Shown here one piece after another: positions 19,620 through 32,704 of a stretch of 64,000 nt of DNA. The translations under genes were made by a program, and so were the position numbers. Numbering within the stretch: position 1 is the stretch's first letter; every line of letters starts with the position of its first letter. The notes beneath the pieces are model-generated. The model was not told the origin of the DNA, ran no database searches, and saw only the letters and a list, made by a program, of their open reading frames with translations. Source of the stretch: Asterias rubens (Eukaryota; Echinodermata; Asteroidea; Forcipulatida; Asteriidae); the NCBI RefSeq assembly GCF_902459465.1, contig NC_047069.1, positions 2,914,001 through 2,978,000 on the forward strand, in the 5' to 3' direction.

Positions 19620-22600
19620 GGCAAAGGAAATTATGTAACACTACAAAGGCTGGTTGCAGTTGTCATTGTCTGATGTAGTAGTCAATCTGTACAAGTCTGA
19701 AATCGTACACCAACCTATTGTTAGCTTGGTATGCAATAAGTTCATAGTGAACAGCGTCCAGAGTAAAAGTATTGTATTTGAACTATTGTCTGTTTGCCAA
19801 GTGCTTCTGCCAGTTCGTCATTGCTTCCCGTAGCTATGTCAACCACTGCAGTACAGAAAAGGCACTTTGGCTGGTCCTTTCTTATTGGACTGGCTAAGAT
19901 GTTTTGACCCTTAACCTCGACAGAACACATTCATTTCTAAATATCACATCGAAAAGGGAAATAAATCATTTTCAAAATTGTTGAAAAAGCATTTGAAAAA
20001 ATTGCCTAATAATTTTATTCCTATAGAGAAGCGTGCTTTTTTTCTAAAGCAGATTGCTGCAAGGGACCGTGTCCACATAGGGACCGTAACAAACTTGGAT
20101 ATGGTTACAGCTGGCTATAACTTAGCATTGTACTGGTCTGGTCTGTTATATAATGCTAACAAAGGATGGTTTTAGTTGGCATGGTGATGCAATACTCAAT
20201 CTATAGAATTCCGAAATCGTACAGCAACATGTAACCCAATGGGTTTGCTTAGGATCTGCTATGCCTTGGTTCATTGTGAACGCAATCTAGTGACGAAGTA
20301 TTGTTTCTAAACAATAGTGTGGTTGCCAAATTCTTTTACCTAGTCTTGCCATCCCTGAGATATGTAGAACACTGCCAGTAGTACGAAAAGACACTTTGGC
20401 AGGCTTGTATAGAATAACGCAAAAAAGGAAGAAAACCAGTGTCCATTGATAAAATCTTTGAAAATTAATTGCATACAAAAATATTGAACTGTACAGTTAA
20501 GCTTGCCCTTAAATTTAAAATTTTATGAAAAAAAAACATTTGTTCCCCTTTTTTTTCTTAAAAGATTGAACTACGTTTTAGTAAAACTTGTTGTCACGTT
20601 TTTTTAATCTACAAAAAGCATGCGTAATTAAAATTTCATTGAAAGATTTAATTTATACATCTGAAACAGTTTTTGAAAGTTAAAACTACATGTATTTAGG
20701 TTTTGAATACTTTGTTGGCATGTTTTTTTTTCTATCATGTAATTATTTTATCCAAACCTATATTGGAGGTATATTTCCTGGCCCGTTTGTGTTCAGTGTT
20801 TGACACTTTTATGGAACTTAGCATTGTACTGGTCTGGTATGTTATATAAGGATCGTTTTACTTGGCATGGTGATGCAGTACTCAATCTATAGAATTCCGA
20901 AATCGTACAGCAACATGTAACCCCAATCTATACAATTGCAAGGGACCGTGCTCACTTATGGACCGTGCTCACTTACGGACCGTAACAAACATTTTGGATA
21001 TGGTTAAAAGTTGCCTGAACGCAATCTAGTGACGAAGTATTGTTTCTAAACAATAGTGTGGTTGACAGCTCCTTCTAGCTAGTCTTTGCTTCCCATAGAT
21101 ATGTAGATTACTGCCAGTAGTACGAAAAGGCACTTTGGCAGGCTTGGATATAATAACACAAAATAGGAAGAAACAAATGTTTTAAAATAAAATGTTTTTT
21201 TTTGTAATGCTGTTTTCTGCCTTAAAATACGTGTATATCAACATACATGGAAGGAATATTGTCTGCCCCGTTTTGTCTTCATCAAAAATTATAATATAAA
21301 ACAATACTTAAATATTTCTGTCCCAGGTTATTTTTCTGCCGGTGAAATAATAGTACCCAAACCTATATAAAACGGATATTGCCTGACCCTTTTTGGTTCA
21401 GTATTTGACACTTTGCTGCGTGGGACCGTTTTCACATATATATAGGGACCGTAACAAACGTTTTTGGATATGATTAAAGGTTGCCTGAACGAAGCATAGT
21501 ACTGGTCTGGTATGTTATATAATGCTTACAAAGGATCGTTTTAGTTGGCATGGTTAAACAGTACTCAATCTACAGAATTCCGATATCGTACAGCAACATG
21601 TAACCCTATGGGTTTGCCTAGGATCTGATATGCCTTGGTTCATTGTGAACGCAATCTAGTGACGAAGTATTGTTTCTAAACAATAGTGTGGTTGACAGCT
21701 CCTTCTAGCTAGTCTTTGCTTCCCATAGATATGTAGATTACTGCCAGTAGTACGAAAAGGCACTTTGGCAGGCTTGGATATAATAACACAAAATAGGAAG
21801 AAACCAATGTTTTAAAATAAAATGTTTTTTTTTGTAATGCTGTTTTCTGCCTTAAAATACGTGTATATAAACATACATGGAAGGAATATTGTCTGCCCCG
21901 TTTTGTCTTCATCAAAAATTATAATATAAAACAATACTTAAATATTTCTGTCCCAGGTTATTTTTCTGCCGGTGAAATAATAGTACCCAAACCAGTATAA
22001 AACGGATATTGCCTGACCCTTTTTGGTTCAGTATTTGACACTTTGCTGCGAGGGACCGTTTTCACATATATATAGGGACCGTAACAAACGTTTTTGGATC
22101 TGATTAAAGGTTGCCTGAACGAAGCATAGTACTGGTCTGGTATGTTATATAATGCTAACAAAGGATCGTTTTAGTTGGCATGGTGATGCAGTACTCAATC
22201 TATAGAATTCCGAAATCGTACAGCAACATGTAACCCCAATCTATACAATTGCAAGGGACCGTGCTCACTTGTGGACCGTAACAAACATTTTGGGTATGGT
22301 GAAAGGTTGCAGGCACTTCGCATTCCCAGTGTAGCCTTCATAAAATGCGTTGGCAGTCTAGGGTCTTTTAAGAAAGAACTTAACTCTTGGGACATACCTT
22401 TTTTGTTTTATCCGATAAAAAAATGTACCCAAACCTATATGAAAGGGATATTGCCTGGCCCTTTTTGTTCAGTATTTGACACTTTCATTTGCTGCGAGGT
22501 ACCGTGTCCACATAGGGACCGTAACCAACTTTTTTGGATATGATTAAAGGTTGCCCGAACTTAGCATTGTACTGGTCTGGTCTGTTCTGTTATAAAATAC

Positions 22601-22740
22601 TACATTGGCATGGCTATGCAGTACTCAATCTATACATTTGCAAGGGACCGTGCTCACTTATGGACCGTAACAAACATTTTGGATATGGTTAAAGGTTGAT
22701 GGCACTTCGCATTGCACTGGTCTGTCGTGAATTATTTGAA
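19620..22740. repeat. Tandem array with a 631-bp near-identical duplication
   Basis: Segments with GGACCGTAACAAAC(A/G)TTTTTGG, TTAGCATTGTACTGGTCTGG and GAACGCAATCTAGTGACGAAG recur at about 20060-20480, 20820-21476, 21480-22107 and 22130-22700. The blocks 21017-21476 and 21648-22107 are almost identical, offset by 631 bp, indicating a very recent duplication or possibly an assembly artefact. Another fragment of the family lies at 23155-23260. No coding potential is credible. Confidence 0.85.
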
Positions 22741-22744
22741 TCGC

Positions 22745-23750
22745 ACAAATCCCTTACATCTATTGTGGATATCATCAAGTTACAAAATAATGAATTTTAA
22801 CAATGCACTGTGGGAGGCTAGCGTATTATCCTCATCCCCACCCCAAAGAAAGATCAAATACCACCTATAATATCGACCAAAATTATTTCCTTTTTCAGTG
22901 TACTTAAAGTAAAGTAATAAATACAAATCAGTTTTTAAAATTCGTGTCTGTCACCTTTATAATGAACATTTGTATAATTAGCCTGCTTAATTAAAATTTA
23001 ATGGCACGATTTAGTTTACACATTCAGGCAATTTTTTTAAGCTAAGAACTACATGTTCTTTTATACATTGTTGGCTTTTTTTTGTTTTCGTGGAGTAATC
23101 TTATCCAAGCCTTTAGTGAAGCTGTATTGTATGGCCTTATGATTGTCCAGTAATACTTGCATTTGCTGCAAGGGACCGTGCTCACTTATGGACCGTCACA
23201 AACATGTTTGGATATGGTCAAAGGTTGCTGGAACTTAGCATTGTACTGGTCTGTCCCCGAACCATTGGAGTACCGCGATACAATGGTTACCTTTCATCTA
23301 CAACAATGAGACTTAACAATACTACAATGAATGGTTCTACATAGTTATCATTGATATGCAGCCTGTATTTAATTCTGAAAACTCCAGCAAGTATTAACCT
23401 ATGGCCTATGACATGGTATGGCTTGGTTCATTGTAGCGGGTCCGGACCCCAAGCCGCAAAAGGCTTCACATAATTATACGAATGCTCCAACGTTGACTGG
23501 TTTGCGCCTCCCCATTGTCCCGAAGTGGAAGGGACGTGTTCCATTTGACACCATTATTCAATTATGACGTTTCTGAGTTTTTCTTTTTCCGGCAAACATT
23601 GCGTACAAACATTGCCCACAATCAACTACACAACAATAACCTTTTCCATTGTGTTTTAATGAAAGTTCAAGTATTTCCAAAATCCCCAAAAGCCCAAATT
23701 CTACTGTTCAAATGTTGAAGGCCTAGGCCTAAATGTTCTGTTTCGTTTCC
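22745..23750. other. No gene seen; one stray array fragment
   Basis: The sequence is AT-rich apart from the 23155-23260 piece that matches the preceding array (GGGACCGTGCTCACTTATGG). Open frames near 23515 are not supported by splice or protein motifs. Confidence 0.4.
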
Positions 23751-23754
23751 CAAT

Positions 23755-24240
23755 GGCCTAAGATTGCACCACGGGGCATCTATAGTGCAAAGTTTTCCCG
23801 GGTCCTTGAGTGGGGCCGGACCTATGCCGTAAAGCCTTCAAACTCGCATGCTTACGCTTTGTCAGATTATTTTGCCCCTAAAACTTGTGTCATAGATCCG
23901 CACTTGAATTTGCTGTTAACCCACAAAGTTTTTACTGCTGCTCACATTTCAAAGGCTTTATTGTCTGTTCCACTATTTGTGCCTCTTATTGGCCTAAGAT
24001 TGCGCCACCGAGCATCTAAAATGCTAAATTTTCCCTGGCGTAAAAGGCCTCGCATTCCGCTAAGCAGCATGCTACATCTTTTAAAAGGCCTCGCATTCCA
24101 CTAAGCAACATGCTATATCTTTTACAGATTTGCCCAACCCGCCACCTCCACCCCCCTAAAATGTCTTGTCTTGATCCACCCTTGCGATGAATGTGATGAT
24201 CGGGATGACACGCCGTCTGAGCATTATTTATGCAGAAATA
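23755..24240. repeat. Interspersed repeat (GCACCACRGAGCATCTA family)
   Basis: CCTAAGATTGCACCAC followed by GGGCATCTA, a fused CCCGGGTCCTTGAGTGGG-type block, then AAAGCCTTCAAACTCGCATGC defines the repeat. Related copies are at 38640-38900, 42515-42790 and 49255-49500. Within this copy a 42-bp segment, AAAAGGCCTCGCATTCCRCT and onward, is doubled at 24040-24120. The 123-codon frame across it is repeat-derived. Confidence 0.7.
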
Positions 24241-24354
24241 ACATGGATGATACGAAGCTCTATTGATTTTTTTTAATTTTTAGATACAATAATCATGATA
24301 GTAACAAATTTTGCATCAAGGCTTGAAGTAGGCCTTTAATTCCAACATATGAGA

Positions 24355-24480
24355 GGGGGGCATATATCACCCCTCGGACTCCCTAGATTGCACCAGAGAG
24401 CATCTACGACCTCAATATTTTATGACAAACGACGCCCCCCCCCCCCACATCTTTCAAGACAGATTGACGTCAATGTGTTC
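24355..24480. repeat. Fragment of the 43.2/50.0-kb duplicated repeat
   Basis: AGATTGCACCAGAGAGCATC, a C-run and ATCTTTCAAGACAGATTGA match the block at 43225-43350 and 50020-50140. The rest of that block is absent here. Confidence 0.65.
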
Positions 24481-26150
24481 AACCACTAATGCCTTTAACA
24501 TAAAAATGTAAGCAAATTATCTTTGTAAAACCCGGAAAAAATATATATATGGGTGATAGATATTAAAACAATGGGCACACATTATTAATATTTTCGGAAA
24601 AGGATAAACATTTCAGGCAACTTTTGAAAGATTGAAATATCGTGTTTTGTCTCCTGGGTTTTTTTGTGTTTTTTTTTTTCCTTTCTTCAAATATTTATCT
24701 AAAGTCAGTATTCAAAAGAAACTCTTGTTTGTTTTAGTTTGGTGCACCCTGGATTGAAGATCCAGGCAAACCAATAGAACCCGGGTTCTGTTTCTACTAG
24801 GCAAACTTAAGATACCGCCCTCTCTTGGTGCATCTAGACAAGGGGCCAGTCTACTGTCAGATGTGGTACCCCGGCTTGTCTAGCGTGTGCCACAGCACTC
24901 AATGGACATACAGTGTTAGTACATGTGCGAAAAACACACATGACTCCACCACAATTTTGTACGCGTTTTGACGCTGAGTTGAGAGACTAACATTCAACAA
25001 AGTGACAGTTATACTGACAGAAAATGGTAACGTACATGTTCTTTTTTTATTTGTACGGAATTTTCTGTGTCTTTCCTCCCCTTTAGTTAGCAGTGGTTAG
25101 ATTTTTGGGGGGTTTGGAGTAGTTGGACTCCCGAGTCCGTTGCATACAAAATACAACGCGACAGAGTCCAGGCTGTAGTATAACATGTATATCATTCCCC
25201 TAGCACTGGTGTAGTGGCGGTGTATAATTGCATGGAGGTAGTTTGTCATGTTGTTGTTAGGAGGAGGGAAATCCATATTCTGCCACCAGTTTGTCACTCG
25301 ATATGAAATAAAAGGAGAACTTTTTCGTATCCTGCCACCACTTCACTTGTATCTTACTATTTTACTCAAAAGAGATATTTCTTTTTCTTTTGTAAAACTG
25401 AAATGAAAAAGTGGTGGTCGGATACGCGAACACGGAGCAGTTTTTCTGCCTTTTCGTAAATTGTACCTATTTCATCCTACAGTCGTTTGACCAGTTCCGG
25501 ATCATTGACCATTCCCGTATCACTTCAACCTTGCAACAAAAAAATTAATTACTAATTATCCTGGTGTCATGTGTTTTCAGTCAAGTCAGTAGGATAACAG
25601 GAAAATTGTTCACAATCAAAAACTGAATATTTATTTTCAAATCATCTATCCAATTTTTTAACAATAACACTTACACTTCATGGTGTGTTGAAATTTTTAA
25701 AGTTTTGGTTTTACGTTGCGAGAGACAGTCCGCCATTAACAGTGCTTATGCATGCACAACATTGGAGCAACGTCATTATATGTTTTCACATTGGTTGGTA
25801 TTTTATTGAATATTTCGAAGCTAGTGTGGCGTGCAAAATAGATCAAAATATTATTCAATTACTTCGAAAACAATTTTAATTACATTTTTGTCCCAGGACA
25901 TTATGGCTACTTTATTAGAATCGAGTGATATCATAAGGCATGATAGTATAACACCCCACCCTCCTTAAACACACACACTTCATAACAATCCGTTTTCCCC
26001 CATTTTAGACCAGTAATGTTTTGTTTCAGGAGATAAGAAACCAATCTATGATATATTCTCTTATATATAGACAGAATTTTTTTTACGCTTATCAGAATTT
26101 ATTACAGTATGCAGTGAATCAAAAAAACATTTTTTTTTTTTCATTTTCAC
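24481..26150. other. No gene seen
   Basis: AT-rich, with a dinucleotide AT tract at 24541. A short inverted relationship exists between ATCCTGCCACCACTTCA near 25330 and GTGGTGGTCGGATACGCG near 25413. No open frame with domain motifs or splice signals was found. Confidence 0.4.
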
Positions 26151-26154
26151 TTAA

Positions 26155-26519
26155 AGCCATTGGACCCTTTCGGTACAGAAAGAAAAAAAAAAGTTCACAG
26201 ATTTACAAATAATTTACAGGGTTTACAGAAGGTAATGGTGAAAGACTTCTCTTGAAATATTAGTCCATGAAATGCTTTACTTTTTGAGAAAACGGTAAAA
26301 CAATATAAATTCTCGTTAGCGAGAATTACGGATTTGTTATAAACACATGTCATGACACGGGCGAAACGCGCGGAAACAGGAGTGGGTTTTCCCGTTATTT
26401 TCTCCCGACTCCGATGTCTGATTGAGCCTAAATTTCCACAGGATTGTTATTTTATATATAAGTTGTGATACATGAAGTGTGGGACTTAGACAATACTGTT
26501 TACCGAAAGGGTCCAATGG
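26155..26519 (+). mobile_element. TTAA-type MITE, family 3, well preserved
   Basis: Terminal inverted repeats are AGCCATTGGACCCTTTCGG and CCGAAAGGGTCCAATGGCT. TTAA lies on the left (26151-26154) and a one-base variant TTAC on the right. Inside are TTCTCGTTAGCGAGAA and GGGTTTTCCCGTTATTTTCTC. The copy at 8535 is the same family in reverse. It has no coding capacity. Confidence 0.82.
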
Positions 26520-26868
26520 CTTTACAATATTTTAATTTTTTCCTCATATTGGCACACCATAGAATCCCAAATAGTAACCACCTCGCGTGATCCGTCTAGT
26601 GACTAAAACAGAATGAAACTCAATCTTGCAGATAGTAATTTTGTTTTGAACTTTCGAGGCTGGATGATGTTTTTTTGACTCATTTGAATGTTGGCATAAT
26701 AATGCACTAGTGATTTGTACCAAAAATCAATCATTTTATAAATATTTGAGCATAACCAAAGTCAGGAAACTTTATTCTAAGCATGATTTAGCCTGATAAA
26801 AATACAGATCGTGAGTAAACTGCATAGCTTCTGCAACCGGTGCATCTTGCACAATCACGAGGTAAACG

Positions 26869-27153
26869 GTTAAAATTTGAGCTCAATTGGTCGTCAAAGT
26901 TGTAAGATACACTGTAACTATGAAAGAAAAAACACCCTTGTCACATGATCGTTGTGTGCTTTCAGATGCTTGATTTCGGGACCACAAATTCTGAGGTCTC
27001 GAAATCAAATTCATGGAAAATTACTTCTTTCTGGAAAGCTACGCCACTTCTCACAAAGTTTTATACTATCAACCTGTCAACCTCTCCCCATTACTCGTTA
27101 CCAAAGTTATGCTAATAATTATTTTTAGTAATTACCAATAGTGTCCACTGCCT
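26869..27153 (+). mobile_element. MITE family 1, 5'-truncated
   Basis: It starts within the family consensus at AAAATTTGAGCTCAATTGG and runs to CCAATAGTGTCCACTGCCT, followed by TTAA at 27154-27157. It abuts the next family 1 element, which begins immediately after the shared TTAA, so two copies lie head to tail. Confidence 0.8.
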
Positions 27154-27469
27154 TTAAGGCTACTGGACACTTAATTGTCAAAGACTAGTCTTCACAATTG
27201 GTATACATACAGGTATATGCATGAAACAACAAACCTGTGAAAATTTGAGCTCAATCAGTCGATGAAGTTGTGAGATCTATACTATTAAAAGCATAACCCG
27301 CGCCATCTTTGATTGAAAACTAGAAGGTCCAGTGGCATGGCATCCTTGTGGAATCCAACACGGTTGTGTCGTTACAGACGTCGGGTTGCAAGTCTACAAA
27401 ACCCTGAACCGAACTCCGTCTTACGAGTTGTCTGATTGGCTGGAGTCACGAGCGATATCTCCTAACATG

Positions 27470-27627
27470 TGTGGTTGTCTGGTTTTGATATGGGCCACCT
27501 GTTGGTCGAAGGGGGAAGCCGTAGGCTGCACACAGAGTCACCTCTGTGGTTGTCTGGTTTTGACATGGGCCACCTGTTGATCCAAGGGGGGGGTGAGCTG
27601 TAGGCTACACACAGAGCCACCTCTTTA
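27470..27627. repeat. 75-bp tandem duplication inside the Helitron
   Basis: TGTGGTTGTCTGGTTTTGA begins at 27470 and 27545, and both units continue with TGGGCCACCTGTTG and a purine-rich stretch to ACACAGAGYCACCTCT. Two copies only. Internal minisatellites are common in non-autonomous Helitrons. Confidence 0.75.
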
Positions 27628-28466
27628 GGTTTGAAGTGGGTGGCAACCTCGCATTCCAGAGTGACTCATTGATGTTTCGCAGAGGGGTAAATGGCATTGT
27701 GTATATACCATTTTGTACAGGGGGGTTTAATTTCGTGTGTTAAATTAAAAACATTAGGCTTTAACACATGTGTCTGTTACATATGTGTTTATTACAATTA
27801 AGTCACTCATGTAGGCCTACCCAACTTTCCAGCATTTTTTAAACGCATCAAACAGCAACCCATTGTTGTGAAACTTTATTTGTTCCATTTAACTCTGCAC
27901 CATTAGTCGTACAGTCCATATGTCATCCCCCACACACAGAACATATACACGCAAAAGTTGAAACATTTTCAAAAAAAAAGTAAATACATTACTGATTCTT
28001 TTCATATACATTGTATAGGTTTTGCCAGTTAAACCTACAAATGAGTACATGAAATCACCGTTTAAGAATAGTATGCTTTCATAGTTACGAACTTTGTGAA
28101 ACATCAACGGCTGTTTTGAAGCTGTAAACGAACATTCCATTCAAAGTTCTGAAGCAACAAAATTGTTAGAACGCAGTTTGGTCCGGACTCAGGATGTAGA
28201 TTTTGCCAAATCCGTTTCGTATTAAGCAATACACCGATCCAGTAAGCCCCGCCCCATTTGTCATTGACCAATCACAGCCGCGAAATCCGTGATCACCATT
28301 GGATCATGGATGGAGCAGCCATTTTGGTGATCTTTTGCCCGAGCTGCGAGGCGACGGTGTATTGAACGGCCGTATTGAACAGCGGTATTGAACAGCGGTA
28401 TTTCCGTACTGAAAAAACAACAATACCGCCCTCAATATATTTCCAAGTGCAATCATAACAACCAAG

Positions 28467-31400
28467 ATGTCAAACTGTGTAGTGGAAGGCTGCCACAACA
28501 GGGCAGGAGAGCTTGGGCTTTCTTTCTATAGATTTCCTGTCGATCCTGAAAGAAGAAAGAGGTGGATAGCCGCCGTCAACAGAGGTGTATGGAGTCCAAG
28601 TGACCATTCGCGACTCTGCAGTGCACATTTTATTTCCGGTAAGAATTTAGAATGGAGTAGCACGTATGAATATGATTAAGTTAACATTGTGATTACTTCT
28701 AGTTATAGAAACTCTAAATAAGGCACAGGGGAGCCTGTGAGCCTGATAGTTTCTAGAAGTACATTGTGATATTCATGATCACCATAATCATCACCATGTA
28801 TTTAAAATCATGAATTCATAACATAAGTTATATTAGTTAGTACTTTACTTTTGATTGATGAGTCCTATCCGAACCAGCTGAATGGGGTGGAATGTGCAAG
28901 ATATTTGTCTTGGTGACTTGTCTTTATTCTGTGCCAAAATCTCCTCCTAGCTGCCTAGCCCTATGTGACTTAATATTAATACAATAATAAATACTGTACA
29001 TGTATCGTAGGAGGTCCTGTTTTCGAGGTGTCCCTAAAATCGTGGCAAATCTTTCCTTTCGTACCGTACTACCAGTACTGCTACCCTTACTAGATGCGAA
29101 GTAAAGCTTGACGAGCTAACTTGCTTCTCCTGACTTGCTTACTCAAGCTTTTTCGAGGGTGTTGGGCCTACCTTTGGCAATTGGCATTGATTTCCCTTTT
29201 TTGTTTTATTTCCTGCAATGTGTAGGGGGGAAAAGCAATGACTTTCTGTCGCCAGACTTTGTGCCCAGTTTGTTTGAGCACATCACACCACCCAGCAGAG
29301 AGGAAAGACAAAGAGCCATGGACCGCTATAAAAGAACCAAGACCAGATTGTCGAGGAAACGTGCCTTTCTCAGAGATGGATTGAGGTATATAATATGAGC
29401 CGTGTTAACACGAAATAACATCAAACATAACAAACTTTAAATCGCCACTTTTTGGAAAGCTTTATTCATCTGCATGTTATTGCTTAAAACAAATCTTTTG
29501 GCATGCTCTGATTTTTGTACAGTGAACACCTAGCCATCATGCCTATCTTCTGTCACAAAGCAAACATATTTGTCATTACTATACCTCATACATATTCACG
29601 ACAGAGAGTCGAGTTCTCATTGGTCCATTCATTATCACGTGCCAGGTGTTAACTTTGCTAACTACCAAGCGCGCACATGAGTATTCACGCAAGTGGTAAA
29701 TGCGCATGACAAGTAATAGTTCCCTGGGAGCTATTCTACTTGTCATGTGCATTACCAATTGCGCGACGTCATTCCCGGGCGCTATTGATTGTGTTTTGGC
29801 ACCGTTTTGTATACACGCATGAACAGCGCTCCCTAAGCGACATCCAACACATGAACAAACTTATCATGTGCATTTTGTTTCACAGTAGTAATAATTTTCT
29901 CTTGCTCAAAAGTCATGTTCCGGTAACTGAATGTGCATGAAGTATATTAAAACAAATATAACATGGGAACTAGTTTGTCAACTTCCAATACCGAGGGGAG
30001 CTAATATCGACTAGTCACCCGAAATAAACCATGATATATTTGTACATTACTGGCTAGATAGCTAGATTTCAACACAACTGAAAAAAAGTAGAACTCAAGC
30101 AATCATGAATTTTTGCACCACCAGCCATCTTTTATTTGATCAATCTGAACTTGTGCACTAAATCAACTAAAGTTGACACTAGATAAAACATTTCTTACAA
30201 GAATTTGTCATTTGTGGCAGCACCATTTTAGTTCGGTTTTAGAGTCAGGTCAGATTTTTATTGAATTCGTAATTTATTTTTAACCCAACAGTGATAAAAA
30301 GGGAACACCAAAACTGGCCAAGTATACGCCACCCCTCCGACCAGTTTGTAGTAAAACTGCAAGTTTGTCTACACAAACAGAAGAAACAAGTAGCACAGTC
30401 GACCTAGCTGGAATGTTGTAGCTGTATTAAACAAAATTGTATTCTCTAGACAAACCCAAGCCTATTCTAGTTGCAAGACATTCTGCATCTGTGTTAGATG
30501 CATCAGGCAGAAACACTATTCATGAGTTCATATTAAGTGTGATTTTGACTTAGAATTCTGAAATGCCCTTGGAAAAACATAGATTGAAATAGGTCATAAC
30601 ATTTCAGTTCTAACAATGGCTTAACCCTATCTGGACCTGTGTGTGTGGTTGGGGGGGGGGGGGGGGGGGAGGTTATTTATTCAGGAATATTTTAGGCAAG
30701 TAAGGAGGGCATAAATGTGTGTCCTACCCTCACCGTTTTATCAACATTCCAAACAGTCTGGTCAAGATAGGTTTAAGAAAGGCATGGCATGTACTGCATA
30801 AAACTTTGCCAAAGTTAAAAGCATTTCAGACATGAAATTCTTGTCTGGCAAAATTCGTTGAATGTGAACGTCCTTCTTGGTAAAAACAACAAAATCACAA
30901 AATGGAGCTCCAGTAATCATTAGTTGGCCTTGGACTTGATAATAGTAAACATGCTTTGGATTCAGAATTATTTCTCCTTCTTGTTTGAGGCAGAAGTTTT
31001 TAACCTTCAAAATTGCCTCTTTCACTGTCATGTCCCTGGCTGCATATGGGCACTTTACCTCAAGAACACCACAGAGTAGTTCATCACAAATCTTTCCATC
31101 AGGACTGGCTCCCAGAAATGAAAATTGTGGGTTAACTACAAGGCCACAGTCATGAATGTGAACATTGTTTTTTATGTCACAGTAAGCTTTTTTCCCTTGT
31201 ATTTCATGAGATATGCCATATGATGTCGCTTCTGTAGAAAAAGCTCTTGGTTCAAACAGAGACTTTAAAAAAATACTGTTTATGTCCTTTTTGCGTTTAC
31301 AAACTTTTCCAAAACTTGATGAGGTTAAACGTTTCTGTCGCTCGTTAAACCACAGTTTGCATTTGTTCTGCTGACATGTGTTATGCTCTAATTTATGAGC

Positions 31401-32704
31401 ATCTTGTCTGCTGATATGGAAGGCACCATTACATGCAAAATATTGTTTTTCCAGTTCAACAGGCGACTGCTTGGGGAAGAGTGTGTCACCACAAGGTGTT
31501 GCTGCTGTTGCCACTGGGACGTCCTTGTAGCTCTTTAACTGTACGGTACATTTGAAACAAAAACAGTTTAATATTAAAATAACACCTGATTTTTCATATC
31601 TTTACAGTGTTTTCATCACTTGACATGTTAGCTACCGAGTCAAGAATGAGAGAACTTGAAGATGAAAGCAGCACACTGTCAAAACAGCTTCATTGCCTCA
31701 AGCAAGAAAATACAGAGCTTAAGAAGAAACTTGAAAACTCTGAGAAAGAACAACATGCTGTTACCTTTGATCCAGATGTCGTTAACACACACAGTACAGG
31801 GAGCTTCAACAATTTGTTTGTTTATTATACTGGCTTATCTTATGTTATGTTCATGACATTATTAAATTTTCTTATTCCTGATCCTCATAATAGCCCTATT
31901 CATTATTCTGAAACTAGACGTGAGATTCAGAACTTCACTCTGAAACAGCAGCTTTTCCTAGTTCTTTGTAGACTAAGAATTGGATTTCATTTGAAGGACA
32001 TTGCTTTTAGGACTCGTGTGAAGCCACAGACAATTGGTACTATATTTAGTAGCTGGATTAAATTCATGTATGCAAAACTCGGATTCTTGTCTTTTTGGCC
32101 TCACAGAGATGTTCTTGTCAGCAAAATGACACCTGAATACAAAAAGAAGTTCTCGAACTCCTTGGCTATCATAGATGGAACTGAAATAAGACTTGAGAGA
32201 CCATCATCATTGAAACATCAGAGTCAGTGTTTCTCAGATTATAAATCAACCAATACACTAAAATCACTAGTTGTGGTCGATTCACGAGGATCCGTTATGT
32301 TCCTCTCTGAGCTGTTCTCTGGCTCAATATCAGACAATCGGATCTGTGAGGACAGTGGGTTTTACGATTTGTTGGGCAGTTACAAGAAGTTGGGTTTAAT
32401 TAAAGAAGGTGATGCGATAATGGCCGACAAAGGTTTTCACATTGAAGAACATCTGAATAAATTAGGACTTCAGTTGAATGTGCCTCCGTATGCATCAGCA
32501 ACCTCACAAATGAGGCCAGAAGATGTGAAAAAAACACGACAAATTGCTGCCCACAGAATACATGTAGAGAGGGCCATTAACAGAATCAAGAGATTCCAAA
32601 TTGTTGGCAGAAGAGTTCCAATAAGCCTGTGTCATCAAATTAATGAAATATGGTTTGTGTGTGGTGTGCTTACCAACTTCCAAGATACATTGGTTAGATT
32701 GTAG
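28467..32704 (+). CDS. THAP-domain DDE transposase, four exons, 508 aa
   Basis: The proposed exons are 28467-28638, 29226-29385, 30292-30389 and 31608-32704. Phases match at each junction, with donors G/GTAAGA, GAG/GTATAT and CAA/GTAGCA; the third donor is the weakest, and an alternative in the same phase lies at TGTA/GTAAAA. Residues 1-80 form a THAP zinc finger: C-x4-C at the N-terminus (NCVVEGC), later CSAHF for the C-x2-H pair, then the usual GGKSNDFLSPDFVPSLF tail. Exon 4 begins with a predicted coiled coil, then a helix-turn-helix around TLKQQLFLVLCRLRIGFHLK, and a DDE_Tnp_4-type catalytic core: D333 in AIIDGTE, D417 in MADKGF, E464 in HVERAINRIK. It would bind the element ends and cut them in the nucleus. 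The start is the ATG just before NCVVEGC. All catalytic residues are present and no stop interrupts the spliced frame. Confidence 0.85.
30676..30681 (-). promoter_or_regulatory. Poly(A) signal of the nuclease gene
   Basis: On the minus strand AATAAA (in CCTGAATAAATAACC) lies about 80 bases past the stop codon of the nuclease gene, a normal distance for a polyadenylation signal. A G-run of about 20 bases lies just beyond it on the plus strand. Confidence 0.55.

Noticed and set aside
23733..24104. 123-codon open frame
   Set aside because: It spans the GCACCAC-type interspersed repeat and a 42-bp tandem duplication; related copies at 38.7 and 42.5 kb are not open.
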